From NCBI GenBank assembly GCA_024372495.1, contig CP099977.1:1922001-1986000 (forward strand): a stretch of DNA of 64,000 bases. The letters run 5' to 3'. The position numbers and the translations under genes were made by a program. Below are positions 20,663 through 30,527 of the stretch, piece by piece. Every line of letters starts with the position of its first letter. Positions within the stretch are counted from its first letter, which is position 1. This stretch comes from Pseudarthrobacter sp. Fe7. Lineage in GTDB: Bacteria > Actinomycetota > Actinomycetes > Actinomycetales > Micrococcaceae. The notes beneath the pieces were generated by a model. It did no database searches. It was not told the DNA's origin and was given only the letters and a program-made list of their open reading frames with translations.

Positions 20663-22338
20663 CAGGTGAGGCCCACCGGGTTGCCGTCCGCGTCCACGTC
20701 CATGCGCAGCGCGGCAGGGACGGCGGGGAGGCCCGGCATGGTCATCACGGCTCCGGTCAGCGCCACGATGAAGCCGGCGCCGGTCTTGGGCAACAGGTCG
20801 CGGACATGGATGGTGAAGCCTTTGGGCGCGCCCAGGCGGGAGGCGTCGTCCGTGAACGAGTACTGGGTCTTGGCCATGCACACGGGCAGCGAACTCCAGC
20901 CGTTCCGCTCAATGTCGGCAAGGCGCTTCAACGCAGGCACGGAAAAGTCCACACCGTCGGCACCGTAGATCTCCTGGGCGATGGTGCGGATCTTGTCCTC
21001 CACGGACAGTTCCAGGGGATACAGGTGCCGGAAGCTGCTGGGCGCCTCCACCGCCTGGGCAACCAAGGCGGCGAGTTGGTCACCGCCGTCGCCCCCGCCG
21101 CCCCGGCCCCACACGTCGGCGACGGCGGCGCGGACTCCCTCGGCGGCACACCACGCCAGCAGCCAGTCAAGTTCCTCCGGTGTATCGGAGGAGAACTTGT
21201 TGATGGCCACCACCGGCGTGACCCCGAATTTCTCCACGTTGTGCACATGCCGGCGCAGGTTTACCACCCCGGCCTCGAGGGCAGCCACGTCCGGCCGGCC
21301 CAGTTGGTCCTTGGCCACCCCGCCATGCATCTTCAGGGCGCGCACGGTGGCCACCACCACGACGGCGGACGGGGCCAGGCCGCCGTACCGTGCCTTGATG
21401 TCCATAAATTTCTCGGCCCCCAGGTCGGCCCCGAAACCGGCTTCCGTCACCACGATGTCCGCGAGCCGCCGGGCCGTCTGGGTGGCGATGAGCGAGTTGC
21501 AGCCGTGGGCAATGTTCGCGAAGGGACCGCCGTGGACCAGCGCAGGGGTGCCGGCGATGGTCTGCACCAGGTTGGGCTTGACCGCCTCTTTGAGCAGCAG
21601 CGTCAAGGCACCCTGCACCCCGAGGTCAGCCACCGTCACGGGAATGCGGTCATAGGTGTACCCAAACGTGATGCGCCCCAGCCGCGCCCGGAGGTCCGCC
21701 AGGTCCGTGGCGAGGCAGAAAACCGCCATGATCTCGGAGGCCACGGTGATATCGAACCCGTCCTGGCGCGGGACGCCCTGCGTGGGGCCGCCCAGGCCAA
21801 TGACCACCTCCCGCAGGGACCGGTCGTTCATGTCCAGGACGCGCTTGAACGTCATCCGGCGTGGATCGATGTTCAGCGCGTTGCCCTGGTAGATGTGGTT
21901 GTCCACCAGTGCCATCAAGGCGTTGTTGGCCGACGTGATCGCGTGGAAGTCCCCGGTGAAGTGCAGGTTGATCTCATCCATGGGCAGCACCTGCGAATAA
22001 CCGCCGCCGGTGGCCCCGCCCTTCATTCCCAGGACCGGGCCCAGGGACGGTTCCCGCAGCGCGATCATCACCTTGTGGCCGGCACGGGCCAGCGAATCTG
22101 CCAGCCCCACGGTGGTGGTCGATTTGCCCTCACCGGCAGGCGTGGGTGACATGGCCGAAACCAGCACCACCTTGCCGTGCGGGTCCGGCGCTGCGAGCCT
22201 GGCAGGATCGATCTTCGCCTTGTACCGGCCGTACTGTTCCAGGGCGTCGGCATTGACTCCCGCTGTGGCCGCGATCTCCGCGATGGGCCGGATCCGGGCA
22301 GCGCGGGCTATTTCAAGATCAGAAGGGAGACCAGACAT
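20662..22338 (-). CDS. fhs: Formate-tetrahydrofolate ligase
   Basis: Fhs makes 10-formyl-THF from formate, ATP and THF for one-carbon metabolism. The protein is intact (558 residues), starting [19 protein letters not shown] at ATG 22338 with AAAGGA about 8 nt upstream. The P-loop [18 protein letters not shown] is near residue 60 and [22 protein letters not shown] follows, both diagnostic. It lies downstream of mshA but about 85 bp separate them. The stop abuts the 32-bp-period repeats, and no separate terminator is obvious. Confidence 0.96.
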   Translation of the reverse strand: MSGLPSDLEIARAARIRPIAEIAATAGVNADALEQYGRYKAKIDPARLAAPDPHGKVVLVSAMSPTPAGEGKSTTTVGLADSLARAGHKVMIALREPSLGPVLGMKGGATGGGYSQVLPMDEINLHFTGDFHAITSANNALMALVDNHIYQGNALNIDPRRMTFKRVLDMNDRSLREVVIGLGGPTQGVPRQDGFDITVASEIMAVFCLATDLADLRARLGRITFGYTYDRIPVTVADLGVQGALTLLLKEAVKPNLVQTIAGTPALVHGGPFANIAHGCNSLIATQTARRLADIVVTEAGFGADLGAEKFMDIKARYGGLAPSAVVVVATVRALKMHGGVAKDQLGRPDVAALEAGVVNLRRHVHNVEKFGVTPVVAINKFSSDTPEELDWLLAWCAAEGVRAAVADVWGRGGGGDGGDQLAALVAQAVEAPSSFRHLYPLELSVEDKIRTIAQEIYGADGVDFSVPALKRLADIERNGWSSLPVCMAKTQYSFTDDASRLGAPKGFTIHVRDLLPKTGAGFIVALTGAVMTMPGLPAVPAALRMDVDADGNPVGLT

Positions 22339-22422
22339 CCTTGTCCTTTCCTGCACCGGCAGGCGCCGGAGACCTGCCCCTAAGCTAACAGCACCGAGGC
22401 AGGGAACGAAGGAAAAGGACAA

Positions 22423-23687
22423 TCAGGAAGCAGGCACCACCGGGGCCAGCCGGCGGCCCACAAAGTTGTCGACGGCGGCATGGTAGCTTTCCAGCGTGAT
22501 GGCGGCAGTGCGCTGCCAGCCGGAGTTCTGCGCCCGGATTGCTGCGGCCCGGCCCAGGTCATCGCGGGTGGCGGGGTCGTCGTACAGGGCCTCGAGCGCG
22601 TCGGCCCAGTCGGCAGCGTGGTGCCCGTCCACCAGGAGCCCGGTCCGGCCGTGGAAGATGGCGCGGGACAGCCCGCCGACCCGGGTGGCCACCACGGGGG
22701 TGCCGCACGCCTGTGCCTCCAGTGCCACCAGCCCGAAGGATTCGCTGAAGGAAGGCATCACCACAACGTCGGCGGCGCGGAACCAGGAGGCAAGCTCAGG
22801 CGCCGTTACGGGCGGAAGCTGCGTGACGACGTCGTCCATTCCCGCCTCCGCCACCAGGCAGCGGAGGTTGAATTCTTTGTTGCCGCTCAAGGCGCCCAGG
22901 ATGGTGACGCGCAGGTCGATGTCCGGGCGGCGTTTACGCAGCAGCGCCGCGGCCTTGACCAGGACCTGCGGGCCCTTCAGCCGCTGGATGCGGCCGGCGA
23001 ACACCAGATGGAACGTGTCCGGGCTGACGCCGTGCTCCGCCCTGGACCGTGCCCGGAAAGCGGGGGTGAACGTGGCAAGGTCCACGCCGGGCGGCGCGAT
23101 GTCGATCCGGTCGTAGGTTGCGCCGTAGTGGGACACGAGTTCGGCGGCTTCCGAGCTGGTGTTGGCGACCAGCCTGGATGCGCCCTCCACGATGCGGTGC
23201 TCGCCCAGCTCCCGGCGGCGGGGTTCGGGCTGTTCACCGGACTCCAGCAAAAGGTTCTTGACTTTGGCCATGGTGTGCATGGTGTGCACCAGCGGCACGC
23301 CCCACATCCGGGACAGCTCCAGCCCCGCGATCCCGGAAACCCAGTAGTGCGAATGGATGACGTCGTACCGGCCGTGCGGCTGGCGGCGGCGGATCTGCTC
23401 GATCTCCGCGACCATGGCGTGGATCAGGCCCGGAAGTTCCTCTTTGGGAATTTTTTGGGCGGCCCGGCCAGGACGTTGTGCACGCACACGCCCGGGTCGG
23501 GATGTTCGACGGCGGGCTGGTCGGCCGAGGTGGCGCGCGTGAAGATTTCCACCTCTACGCCAGCCTCGGCCAGTGCCGAGGCGAGCTCGCGGATGTAGAC
23601 GTTCATTCCGCCCGCATCACCGGAGCCGGGCTGTTCCATCGGGGAGGTGTGGAGGGAGAGCAAAGCGACCCTGCGGATCAGTGCCAC
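22423..23687 (-). CDS. mshA: D-inositol-3-phosphate glycosyltransferase
   Basis: MshA, a GT4 retaining glycosyltransferase, joins UDP-GlcNAc to inositol-3-phosphate, the first committed step of mycothiol. The N-terminus [17 protein letters not shown] and [12 protein letters not shown] are diagnostic; [12 protein letters not shown] and [19 protein letters not shown] mark the two Rossmann lobes. The GTG start at 23687 has AAGGAGG (minus strand of 23692-23698) upstream. One base is missing from the A run at 23451-23456, splitting the frame within [13 protein letters not shown]; corrected length is 421 residues. The acceptor comes from Ino1, also in this window. Confidence 0.95.
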
Positions 23688-23763
23688 GGGACCTCCTTCC
23701 GGCCGCCGGCGCGTGTCAGGGGAGCCGGTTCAGTGCGCATTCGATAAAACACTACTCCTTCCC

Positions 23764-25191
23764 CTAACGCTCACCGCCCTTCCACATCTTCCCCAGGCCC
23801 GGAAACGCCTGCTCATAACCGGACAGGAGCGCCGCGGCCAGGGCTCCTGAGCCCACGAGCGGATGCCGGGCGAACGCTTCCAGCGCGGCGTCACGGCTCC
23901 CTGCCGTGGCGGCGTGCACCGTGAGCCGTTCCACTTCCTTGACCTGCCGGAGCATGCCCAGCTGCGGGCCGGCCGGCGCCTGTTGGGGCAGCGGGACGGC
24001 GCCGTTGGCAGTTACCGTGCAGGGGACCTCGACGACGGCGTCCGCGGGCAGGCCGGGAATGGCGGGTTGGGCAGTGGCCGGCGTAGCCGTGGCCGCCGCG
24101 GGTCCACGGGGTTCCGGCAGGGACGGGGGTGGCAGGGCGTTCATGGTGTTGAGGATCAGCTGCGTATCGCCGCCTCCGGCCAGGGCCCGCATGGCAGCCA
24201 GCGCAACCCGTTCGTAGCCGCCGCCGGCGAGGTCCTCCTCGTTCCGATGCTCGCCCTCGCCCCGGGCCTCGGCCAGGTATCCCTCTTCACGGGAGCGCCG
24301 CGCCTCCTCCCACAGCCGGTAGGCGGCCGGCCCCGCGGCGGCCAGCCGCGGATACAGCTCCTGCTGCTGGCTGTGGATGGCCTGCCCCCGGGTGCGTGCC
24401 ATGGCCTGCATTGCCTGCCGGGCGGCATCGCGCTGGTAGTAGTAGTACAGGTACTCGTTGGGGAGCAGGCCCAATCCGGCCAGGAACGGCTGCGGGAAGA
24501 GCCTGCCTTCCTCGAACGACTCCAGGGCCCCGGCGTCCGCAAGCAGGCCTGGCAGTATGTCCCGGCCGCCGGACTCCAGCCGGTACAGCCAGCCCAGATG
24601 GTTCAGGCCGTAGTAGCCCACGCCGTCGAGCCGCCCCTCCGCCAACTGAACACCCGCGGCGCCCGCTGCCCGGTGCACCAGCCCTCCCGCAGAATCGCAG
24701 ATCCCGATGACCCGGTTTCCCAGGACGGGGACCAACGCCTCGGTGACCATTCCCGCTGGATTGGTGAAGTTGAGCAGCCACGCGTCCGGGCAATGTTGGC
24801 GCATCAGCCGGGCGAGGTCCAGCATGTGCGGAATGGTCCGCAAAGCGTAGGAGATCCCGCCGGCACCAGTAGTCTCCTGGCCCAGCAAGCCGAGGTCCTG
24901 GGCCACTTTCTCGTCCGATACGCGCCCCGCGGTGCCGTCCGGGCGGATGGCGGCGAACACCATATCCACGCCAACAAAGGCGTCGGCAGGATTGGTGGTG
25001 CCGCGCACGGGAAGCCGGGCACCCTGGCCCGCGGGCATAGTGTCCAGCACCGCGGTGACGGCTTGCAGCCGGGCGGGATCGACGTCGAACAGCACCAGTT
25101 CGGTAACCAGCCCGGAGAAACGCCCGGACACCAACGCCCGGTAGATCAGCGGCACCCGGAAACCGCCGCCGCCTGCAATCAGAAGCCGCAT
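23764..25191 (-). CDS. Glycoside hydrolase family 4 (6-phospho-glucosidase-like)
   Basis: GH4 enzymes use NAD and a divalent metal to cleave glycosides, usually phosphorylated disaccharides. The start is MRLLIAGGGGFRVPLIYRAL at ATG 25191, a nucleotide-binding fold; LLNFTNPAGMVTEAL and GICDS (metal-binding Cys region) follow, then YYGLNHLGW. Near residues 360-390 there is an Ala/Pro-rich stretch not usual in the family core. About 475 residues and intact. The residues after the Cys set substrate class in GH4; CDS is not the CNIP or CHSV of well-studied members, so the sugar is uncertain. Divergent from a PfkB kinase. Confidence 0.85.
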   Translation of the reverse strand: MRLLIAGGGGFRVPLIYRALVSGRFSGLVTELVLFDVDPARLQAVTAVLDTMPAGQGARLPVRGTTNPADAFVGVDMVFAAIRPDGTAGRVSDEKVAQDLGLLGQETTGAGGISYALRTIPHMLDLARLMRQHCPDAWLLNFTNPAGMVTEALVPVLGNRVIGICDSAGGLVHRAAGAAGVQLAEGRLDGVGYYGLNHLGWLYRLESGGRDILPGLLADAGALESFEEGRLFPQPFLAGLGLLPNEYLYYYYQRDAARQAMQAMARTRGQAIHSQQQELYPRLAAAGPAAYRLWEEARRSREEGYLAEARGEGEHRNEEDLAGGGYERVALAAMRALAGGGDTQLILNTMNALPPPSLPEPRGPAAATATPATAQPAIPGLPADAVVEVPCTVTANGAVPLPQQAPAGPQLGMLRQVKEVERLTVHAATAGSRDAALEAFARHPLVGSGALAAALLSGYEQAFPGLGKMWKGGER

Positions 25192-25198
25192 ACCCCGC

Positions 25199-25204
25199 AG
25201 TCTA
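25199..25204 (-). promoter_or_regulatory. -10 box (TAGACT) of the GH4 gene, leaderless type
   Basis: Minus-strand TAGACT, 7 nt before ATG 25191. Confidence 0.55.
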
Positions 25205-25269
25205 GGACCACCCTCCGACAAACTGTCCACACCCTTTCCAAGGGCCTACCGCAGTACTCCGCCACGGCG

Positions 25270-25275
25270 TAGTGT
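25270..25275 (+). promoter_or_regulatory. -10 box (TAGTGT) of the PfkB kinase gene, leaderless type
   Basis: TAGTGT ends 6 nt before ATG 25282. Confidence 0.5.
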
Positions 25276-25281
25276 TCCAGC

Positions 25282-26373
25282 ATGGACGCGATGCCAGCCC
25301 GCCCCTTTGATCCGCTGGCTGCCGTCCGCTCACCGGCCGAGCCGGGGTTCGACCTCCTCCTGGCCGGGACCGTCTTCCAGGACATCATCTTCACCGGCCT
25401 GCCCCATGGGCCCGAACCCGGCACCGAGATCTGGAGCGACGGCATGGGCAGCTGTCCCGGCGGCGTGGCCAACCAGGCCATCGCGGCGGCCAGGCTGGGG
25501 CTGCGCACCGGGCTGGCCGCAGCCTTCGGTGATGACGGATACGGGGACTTCAACTGGAAGATCCTCTCCGGACAGGAACATGTGGACCTCAGCCTCTCCC
25601 GCCGCGTCCCGGGCTGGCACTCCCCGGTGACCGTGTCCCTTTGCGTGGACCAGGACCGCTCCCTGGTCACGCACGGGCACTCAGCACCGGTGACCAACTC
25701 CGAACTGATCGGAACCCCGCCCAGGGCGCTCGCCGGGATCGCGGAGGTCGGCATGGAAATTGAACAGTGGGCGCGGGCTGCCCACGGGGCAGGGGTGCGG
25801 CTGTTCGGGGACGTGGGGTGGGATCCCAGTGGGGAGTGGGCGCCGGTGCGGCTTGAAAACCTGCAGTACTTCTACGCCTTCCTGCCCAACCAGCGCGAGG
25901 CCATGGCGTTCACCGGCAAGGACAATCCGTGGAGTGCGCTCTATGCCCTGGCGGACCGCGTTCCGGTGGCAGTGGTCACCCTGGGGGCGCAGGGAGCCAT
26001 GGCGGTGGACTCGGAAACCGGGGAGGAGGAGTGGGTCCCGTCGCTTCCGGTCAAGGCCCATGACCCCACCGGAGCCGGTGACTGCTTCGATGCGGCGTTC
26101 ATCGTCGGCACCTTGGCGGGCTGGCCGCTGGGGGACAGGCTGCGCTTTGCCAACCTGTGTGCCTCCCTGGCAGTGCAGGAGGTTGGCGGATCGCTGGCGG
26201 CCCCGGGCTGGGGGGACATCGCCGACTGGTGGAAGCGCGCCAACGCCCGCCCTGAACGGCAGATGAGCCAATGGCTAAGGCGCTTCGGGTTCCTTGCGGA
26301 CATCATCGAGGACGTGCCCCTGGCAGCCCAGCGCCGGGCGGCAGCCACCATCGCGCATCTCTCCGACGCCTGA
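25282..26373 (+). CDS. PfkB-family carbohydrate kinase
   Basis: A ribokinase-fold sugar or nucleoside kinase, 363 residues and intact. The N-terminal strand LLLAGTVFQDIIFTGLP and GSCPGGVANQAIAAARLGL fit the substrate lid and PfkB signature 1; DPTGAGDCFDAAF near residue 265 is signature 2 with the catalytic Asp and anion hole. The C-terminal extension after about residue 310 is less conserved. It shares a 90-bp divergent promoter region with the GH4 gene, which suggests linked sugar use, but the substrate cannot be read from the sequence. Confidence 0.88.
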   Translation: MDAMPARPFDPLAAVRSPAEPGFDLLLAGTVFQDIIFTGLPHGPEPGTEIWSDGMGSCPGGVANQAIAAARLGLRTGLAAAFGDDGYGDFNWKILSGQEHVDLSLSRRVPGWHSPVTVSLCVDQDRSLVTHGHSAPVTNSELIGTPPRALAGIAEVGMEIEQWARAAHGAGVRLFGDVGWDPSGEWAPVRLENLQYFYAFLPNQREAMAFTGKDNPWSALYALADRVPVAVVTLGAQGAMAVDSETGEEEWVPSLPVKAHDPTGAGDCFDAAFIVGTLAGWPLGDRLRFANLCASLAVQEVGGSLAAPGWGDIADWWKRANARPERQMSQWLRRFGFLADIIEDVPLAAQRRAAATIAHLSDA

Positions 26374-26415
26374 GGAGCTTCGGGCGCCCGATTATTCGGT
26401 GCGAAGTGCCAGCAC

Positions 26416-26421
26416 TAGAAT
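26416..26421 (+). promoter_or_regulatory. -10 box (TAGAAT) of alr, leaderless type
   Basis: TAGAAT ends 7 nt before the GTG start at 26429. Confidence 0.6.
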
Positions 26422-26428
26422 CAGTTAG

Positions 26429-27666
26429 GTGACCTACCCCGCAAGAACCGGTGAATTCAGCGCTGCCTCCGGGCCGGACCCCGCAATGAGCGGTCCGCCG
26501 TAATCGACCTGGGGGCGATCCGGCACAACGTCCGCCGGCTTGCCGCCGCAGCTTCACCCGCGAAGGTCATGGCCGTCGTCAAGGCCGACGCGTATGGGCA
26601 CGGCGCCGTTCCCGTAGCCCGGGCAGCCCTGCAGGCTGGTGCGTCCTGGCTGGGTGTGGCCCACATTTCCGAGGCCCTCGCGCTGCGCGCGGCCGGCATC
26701 GACGCACCCCTCCTCGCCTGGCTGCACACCGCGGACAGCAACTTCGGCGCCGCAGTAGCCGCCGGCGTCGACATCGGCTGCTCTGGCTGGGAGCTGGAGC
26801 GCATCGTGGCCGCGGCCCGCGAACAGGAACGTCCGGCACGCATACACCTCAAGGTGGACACCGGGCTGGGCCGAAACGGCGCCACTCCCGAGGCCTGGGA
26901 CCGCCTGGTAGGGGAGGCCGTGGAATACCAGGACCAGGGACTGCTGCGGGTGGTGGGCATCTTCTCCCACCTGGCCGTCGCCGATGAGCCGGAGCGCCCC
27001 GAAACAGACGAGCAGGTGGCCGCATTCCGGGAAGCCCTGGCCATCGCCGAGGACGCCGGCGTGGATCCGGAGGTCCGGCACCTTGCCAACACCCCCGCCA
27101 CCCTGTCCCGGCCGGACACCCACTTTGACATGGTCCGCGTGGGCCTTGGCATCTACGGGCTGTCCCCGTTCGACGGGACCACGTCCGCTGAGCTCGGCCT
27201 CCGCCCCGCAATGGCATTGCGCACGCTGGTGTCGCAGTGCAAGGACGTGCCCGCGGGGCAGGGCGTCTCCTACGGGCTGCACTACCGCACCCGGACAGCC
27301 AGCACCCTGGCCCTGATACCCCTGGGCTATGCCGACGGCGTCCCTCGCGTGGCCACCGGCGGCCCGGTCCGGGTGGCCGGGAAGACCTACCCCGTGGTGG
27401 GGCGGATCGCCATGGACCAGATGGTCATCGACCTCGGCCCGGAGGCTTCCGGAGCCGGCCTGCAGGGGGCGGAGGCGGAACTGTTCGGGGACGGCGCCGA
27501 CGGCGGCCCTACCGTTGACGACTGGGCCCGCGCCGCCGGGACCATCAACTATGAGGTTGTGACCCGGATCAGTCCCCGCGTACCCCGGCGCTTCATCAAC
27601 GAGGACCAGCCGGCGGGCAACGTCCAGGGCCTGGTGGGCGCGCCCGGCAAGGCGGGGGCCGCGTGA
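26429..27666 (+). CDS. alr: Alanine racemase
   Basis: Alr interconverts L- and D-alanine with PLP for peptidoglycan. The catalytic lysine lies in VVKADAYGHG. The first in-frame ATG (26569) would remove the start of the barrel; the conserved segment SAVIDLGAIRHNV lies upstream of it, and a GTG at 26429 gives VTYPARTGEFSAASGPDP before it. The two are joined if one C is restored in the run 26479-26482. Corrected length is 412 residues, as in other actinobacteria. The second catalytic residue, Tyr, is in SYGLHYRT. The stop overlaps tsaE by 4 bp (GTGA). Confidence 0.94.
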
Positions 27667-28253
27667 GCGCGCCGGAACAGCCCACCCCCAACTGGGAAAA
27701 GACCTTCACAGCGACGACGGCGGAACAGACGCAAGCGTTCGGCGCGCGCCTGGCGGAGGAACTGCAGGCCGGCGACCTGCTGGTGCTGTCCGGCGAGTTG
27801 GGTGCCGGGAAGACCACCTTCACGCAGGGGCTGGGCGAAGGCCTGGGCGTCCGCCCGGGGGTCATCTCGCCAACGTTCGTCCTGGTCCGCATCCACCCCA
27901 ACCTGCCGGACGGTCCGCGGCCCGGGGGCCCTGACTTGGTCCACGTTGACGCCTACCGGCTCGGCTCGGCCGCGGAAATCGATGACATCGACCTCGAGAA
28001 CACCATGGACTCATCGGTGACGGTGGTGGAGTGGGGACATGAGCGCGTGGAGCACCTGAGCGACAGTCGGCTGGAGATCGACCTGCACCGTGCCATCGGG
28101 CTGGGAGCCACCCGGATGGCTGAATCTTCCGGAAGCCTGGACTTCGACGGCGAAGACACGGACGAGCCCCGGGCCATCGTGATGCGTGGGTACGGGCCCC
28201 GGTGGGCAACTGTTCCCGAACTTGCGGGCCCGGACAGGGGAGCAGCATGCTGA
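27663..28253 (+). CDS. tsaE: tRNA threonylcarbamoyladenosine biosynthesis ATPase TsaE
   Basis: TsaE is the ATPase that drives the TsaB-TsaD complex forming t6A37 on ANN-decoding tRNAs. The Walker A motif GELGAGKTTFTQGL lies near residue 45, with SPTFVLVR and HVDAYRL typical of the family and VVEWGHER as the Walker-B region. 196 residues, a little longer than E. coli TsaE because of the C-terminal segment. It starts at GTG 27663 within the alr stop and overlaps the tsaB start, so it belongs to one coupled operon. Confidence 0.95.
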   Translation: MSAPEQPTPNWEKTFTATTAEQTQAFGARLAEELQAGDLLVLSGELGAGKTTFTQGLGEGLGVRPGVISPTFVLVRIHPNLPDGPRPGGPDLVHVDAYRLGSAAEIDDIDLENTMDSSVTVVEWGHERVEHLSDSRLEIDLHRAIGLGATRMAESSGSLDFDGEDTDEPRAIVMRGYGPRWATVPELAGPDRGAAC

Positions 28254-28918
28254 TCCTCGCCATCGATACATCGGCCGTGGCCAGCGCAGCGCTGGTCACC
28301 GACGATGCCCCGGAAAGTGTCCTGGCCAGCTTCGCCACCGAGGACACCCGCAGCCACGCCGAGGTGCTCGCGCCCGGCATCCACGCCATGCTGGAGTCGG
28401 CGGGCGTAACCGGGCAGGACATCGACGCCCTGGTGGTGGGCGTGGGTCCGGGCCCGTTCACCGGCCTGCGGTCCGGCATTGCCACCGCCCGCACCCTGGC
28501 ATTCGTCTGGGGCAAGCCACTGCACGGGATGGTGAGCCTGGATGCGATGGCCCTTGAAGTGGCCGAGTCCACCGCCGCCGTTTCAGAGTTCCTGGTGGTG
28601 ACGGACGCCCGCCGCAAGGAGGTCTACTGGGCCCGGTACAGCCTGGACGGCGGCCAGTTGCCCGTGCTGAAGGACGGTCCCCACGTGAGTTTCGCATCGG
28701 ATCTTCCGGACCTGCCAGCCTTCGGTGCCGGTGCCGGACTGTACGCCGACGTACTCCAGGCCCACCCGGACTTCGCGGGGGAGCAGCCTGACGCCCTCTA
28801 CCTTGGCCAGTTCGCCCTGGCCCGGCTGGAGTCCGGACACACCCTGCTGGATTCCACCCCGCTGTACCTCCGCGAATCTGACGCCCAGGTCCCCGGGCCA
28901 CGGAAGCGGGCACTGTGA
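28247..28918 (+). CDS. tsaB: tRNA threonylcarbamoyladenosine biosynthesis protein TsaB
   Basis: TsaB is the inactive ASKHA-fold partner of TsaD. The protein begins MLILAIDTSAVASAALV and has GVGPGPFTGLRSGIATAR, the family signature, near residue 65. 223 residues. ATG 28247 is chosen over an upstream in-frame ATG at 28202 because the conserved first strand starts here and AGGGGAGC precedes it. It overlaps tsaE by 7 bp and ends in a 4-bp overlap with rimI. Confidence 0.95.
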   Translation: MLILAIDTSAVASAALVTDDAPESVLASFATEDTRSHAEVLAPGIHAMLESAGVTGQDIDALVVGVGPGPFTGLRSGIATARTLAFVWGKPLHGMVSLDAMALEVAESTAAVSEFLVVTDARRKEVYWARYSLDGGQLPVLKDGPHVSFASDLPDLPAFGAGAGLYADVLQAHPDFAGEQPDALYLGQFALARLESGHTLLDSTPLYLRESDAQVPGPRKRAL

Positions 28919-29424
28919 GCATCCCGGATCCCCGGAACGCGGAAGTCACGGTCCGCGACATGACGCTGGACGACGTCCCCGCCGTCGGCGCCCTGGAACA
29001 CCGGCTCTTCCCCATTGACGCGTGGCCCGTGCAGATGTTCCTGGACGAGCTTTCCCAACCGGAAACCCGCCGCTACCTGGTGGCGGAGACCAGCGACGGC
29101 ATCGTGGGGTATGCCGGCCTGATGTGCATCGAGCCCATCGCCGACGTCCAGACGATCGCCGTCGTCCCTGATTTCGAGGGGCGCGGCATCGGCAGCACGC
29201 TGCTCACGCAGCTGATCCGGGAGGCCCGGCACCGCGGCGCCGCCGACGTTCTGCTCGAGGTCCGTGCCGACAATCCACGGGCGCAGAACCTGTATGTGCG
29301 GTTCGGCTTCGAGCAGATCCACGTCCGGCCCCGCTACTACCGCGACGGCGTGGATGCCCTGATCATGCGGCTCGCGCTGGCCGCACCCGACGGCCACGAG
29401 GCAATGGAAGCAGGCCAGCCATGA
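28915..29424 (+). CDS. rimI: Ribosomal-protein-alanine N-acetyltransferase
   Basis: A GNAT acetyltransferase; RimI acetylates the N-terminus of ribosomal protein S18 in E. coli. The acetyl-CoA site [20 protein letters not shown] and the end [27 protein letters not shown] match RimI. 169 residues from GTG 28915, overlapping the tsaB and tsaD genes by 4 bp each. The alr-tsaE-tsaB-rimI-tsaD order supports the assignment, although actinobacterial RimI proteins may have other targets. Confidence 0.9.
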   Translation: MSIPDPRNAEVTVRDMTLDDVPAVGALEHRLFPIDAWPVQMFLDELSQPETRRYLVAETSDGIVGYAGLMCIEPIADVQTIAVVPDFEGRGIGSTLLTQLIREARHRGAADVLLEVRADNPRAQNLYVRFGFEQIHVRPRYYRDGVDALIMRLALAAPDGHEAMEAGQP

Positions 29425-30512
29425 ACCGCTCGCAGCCCCTGGTGCTGGGCATCGAATCATCCTGCGACGAAACCGGCGTGGGCATTGTCCGCGGCACCAC
29501 CCTCCTGACCAACACCGTCTCTTCCTCCATGGACGAGCACGTCCGGTTCGGTGGCGTCATACCCGAGATTGCATCCCGCGCCCACCTGGACGCCTTCGTC
29601 CCCACCCTTGAACAGGCGCTGGCTGACGCCGGTGTCAGCCTGGAAGAGGTGGACGCCATCGCCGTGACCTCCGGGCCCGGCCTGGCGGGTGCGCTCATGG
29701 TGGGCGTTTGCGCTGCCAAGGCGCTCGCCGTCGCTGCCGGGAAACCCCTGTATGCCATCAACCACCTGGTGGCGCACGTGGGCGTGGGACTCCTGGATGA
29801 CCGTGCCAACGGCCGGAAGCAGGAGTTGCCGGAGAACCTGGGCGCCCTGCTGGTGTCCGGCGGCCACACCGAAATCCTGCGGATCAACAGCATCACAAGC
29901 GACGTGAAGCTCCTGGGCTCCACCATCGACGACGCCGCGGGTGAGGCCTACGACAAGGTGGCCCGCATCCTGGGGCTGGGCTACCCTGGCGGACCGGCCA
30001 TCGACAGGATGGCCCGCAACGGCAACCCCAAGGCGATCCGCTTCCCGCGCGGCCTCACCCAGCCCAAGTACATGGGCACGGCGGATGAGCCCGGCCCGCA
30101 CCGGTATGACTGGTCCTTCAGCGGACTAAAAACGGCAGTGGCCCGATGCGTGGAGCAGTTCGAGGCGCGCGGCGAAGAGATTCCCGTGGCGGACATCGCG
30201 GCCGCATTCCAGGAGGCCGTGGTGGACGTGGTTTCGTCCAAGGCGGTCCTGGCCTGCCGCGAACTCGGCATCAAGGACGTCCTGCTGGGCGGCGGCGTGG
30301 CGGCCAACTCACGCCTCCGGGAACTGACCGGGCAACGCTGCGCCTCCGCCGGCATCCGGCTGCACGTTCCGCCGTTGGACCTCTGCACGGACAACGGCGC
30401 CATGGTGGCAGCCCTCGGCGCGCAGTTGGTGATGGCCGGGGCAGAACCCAGCGGTATCGGCTTCGCCCCGGATTCGTCGATGCCGGTCTCCTCGGTGTCG
30501 CTCCCGGCCTGA
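29421..30512 (+). CDS. tsaD: tRNA N6-adenosine threonylcarbamoyltransferase
   Basis: TsaD transfers the threonylcarbamoyl group to A37 of tRNA. It opens with [16 protein letters not shown] and has the metal-binding histidines in [10 protein letters not shown], then [28 protein letters not shown] and [11 protein letters not shown]. 363 residues, intact. Last gene of the alr-tsaEB-rimI-tsaD operon; it converges on the glutamate-cysteine ligase gene with only 15 bp between stops. Confidence 0.97.
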   Translation: MNRSQPLVLGIESSCDETGVGIVRGTTLLTNTVSSSMDEHVRFGGVIPEIASRAHLDAFVPTLEQALADAGVSLEEVDAIAVTSGPGLAGALMVGVCAAKALAVAAGKPLYAINHLVAHVGVGLLDDRANGRKQELPENLGALLVSGGHTEILRINSITSDVKLLGSTIDDAAGEAYDKVARILGLGYPGGPAIDRMARNGNPKAIRFPRGLTQPKYMGTADEPGPHRYDWSFSGLKTAVARCVEQFEARGEEIPVADIAAAFQEAVVDVVSSKAVLACRELGIKDVLLGGGVAANSRLRELTGQRCASAGIRLHVPPLDLCTDNGAMVAALGAQLVMAGAEPSGIGFAPDSSMPVSSVSLPA

Positions 30513-30527
30513 CACCGGCCCAGTAAC

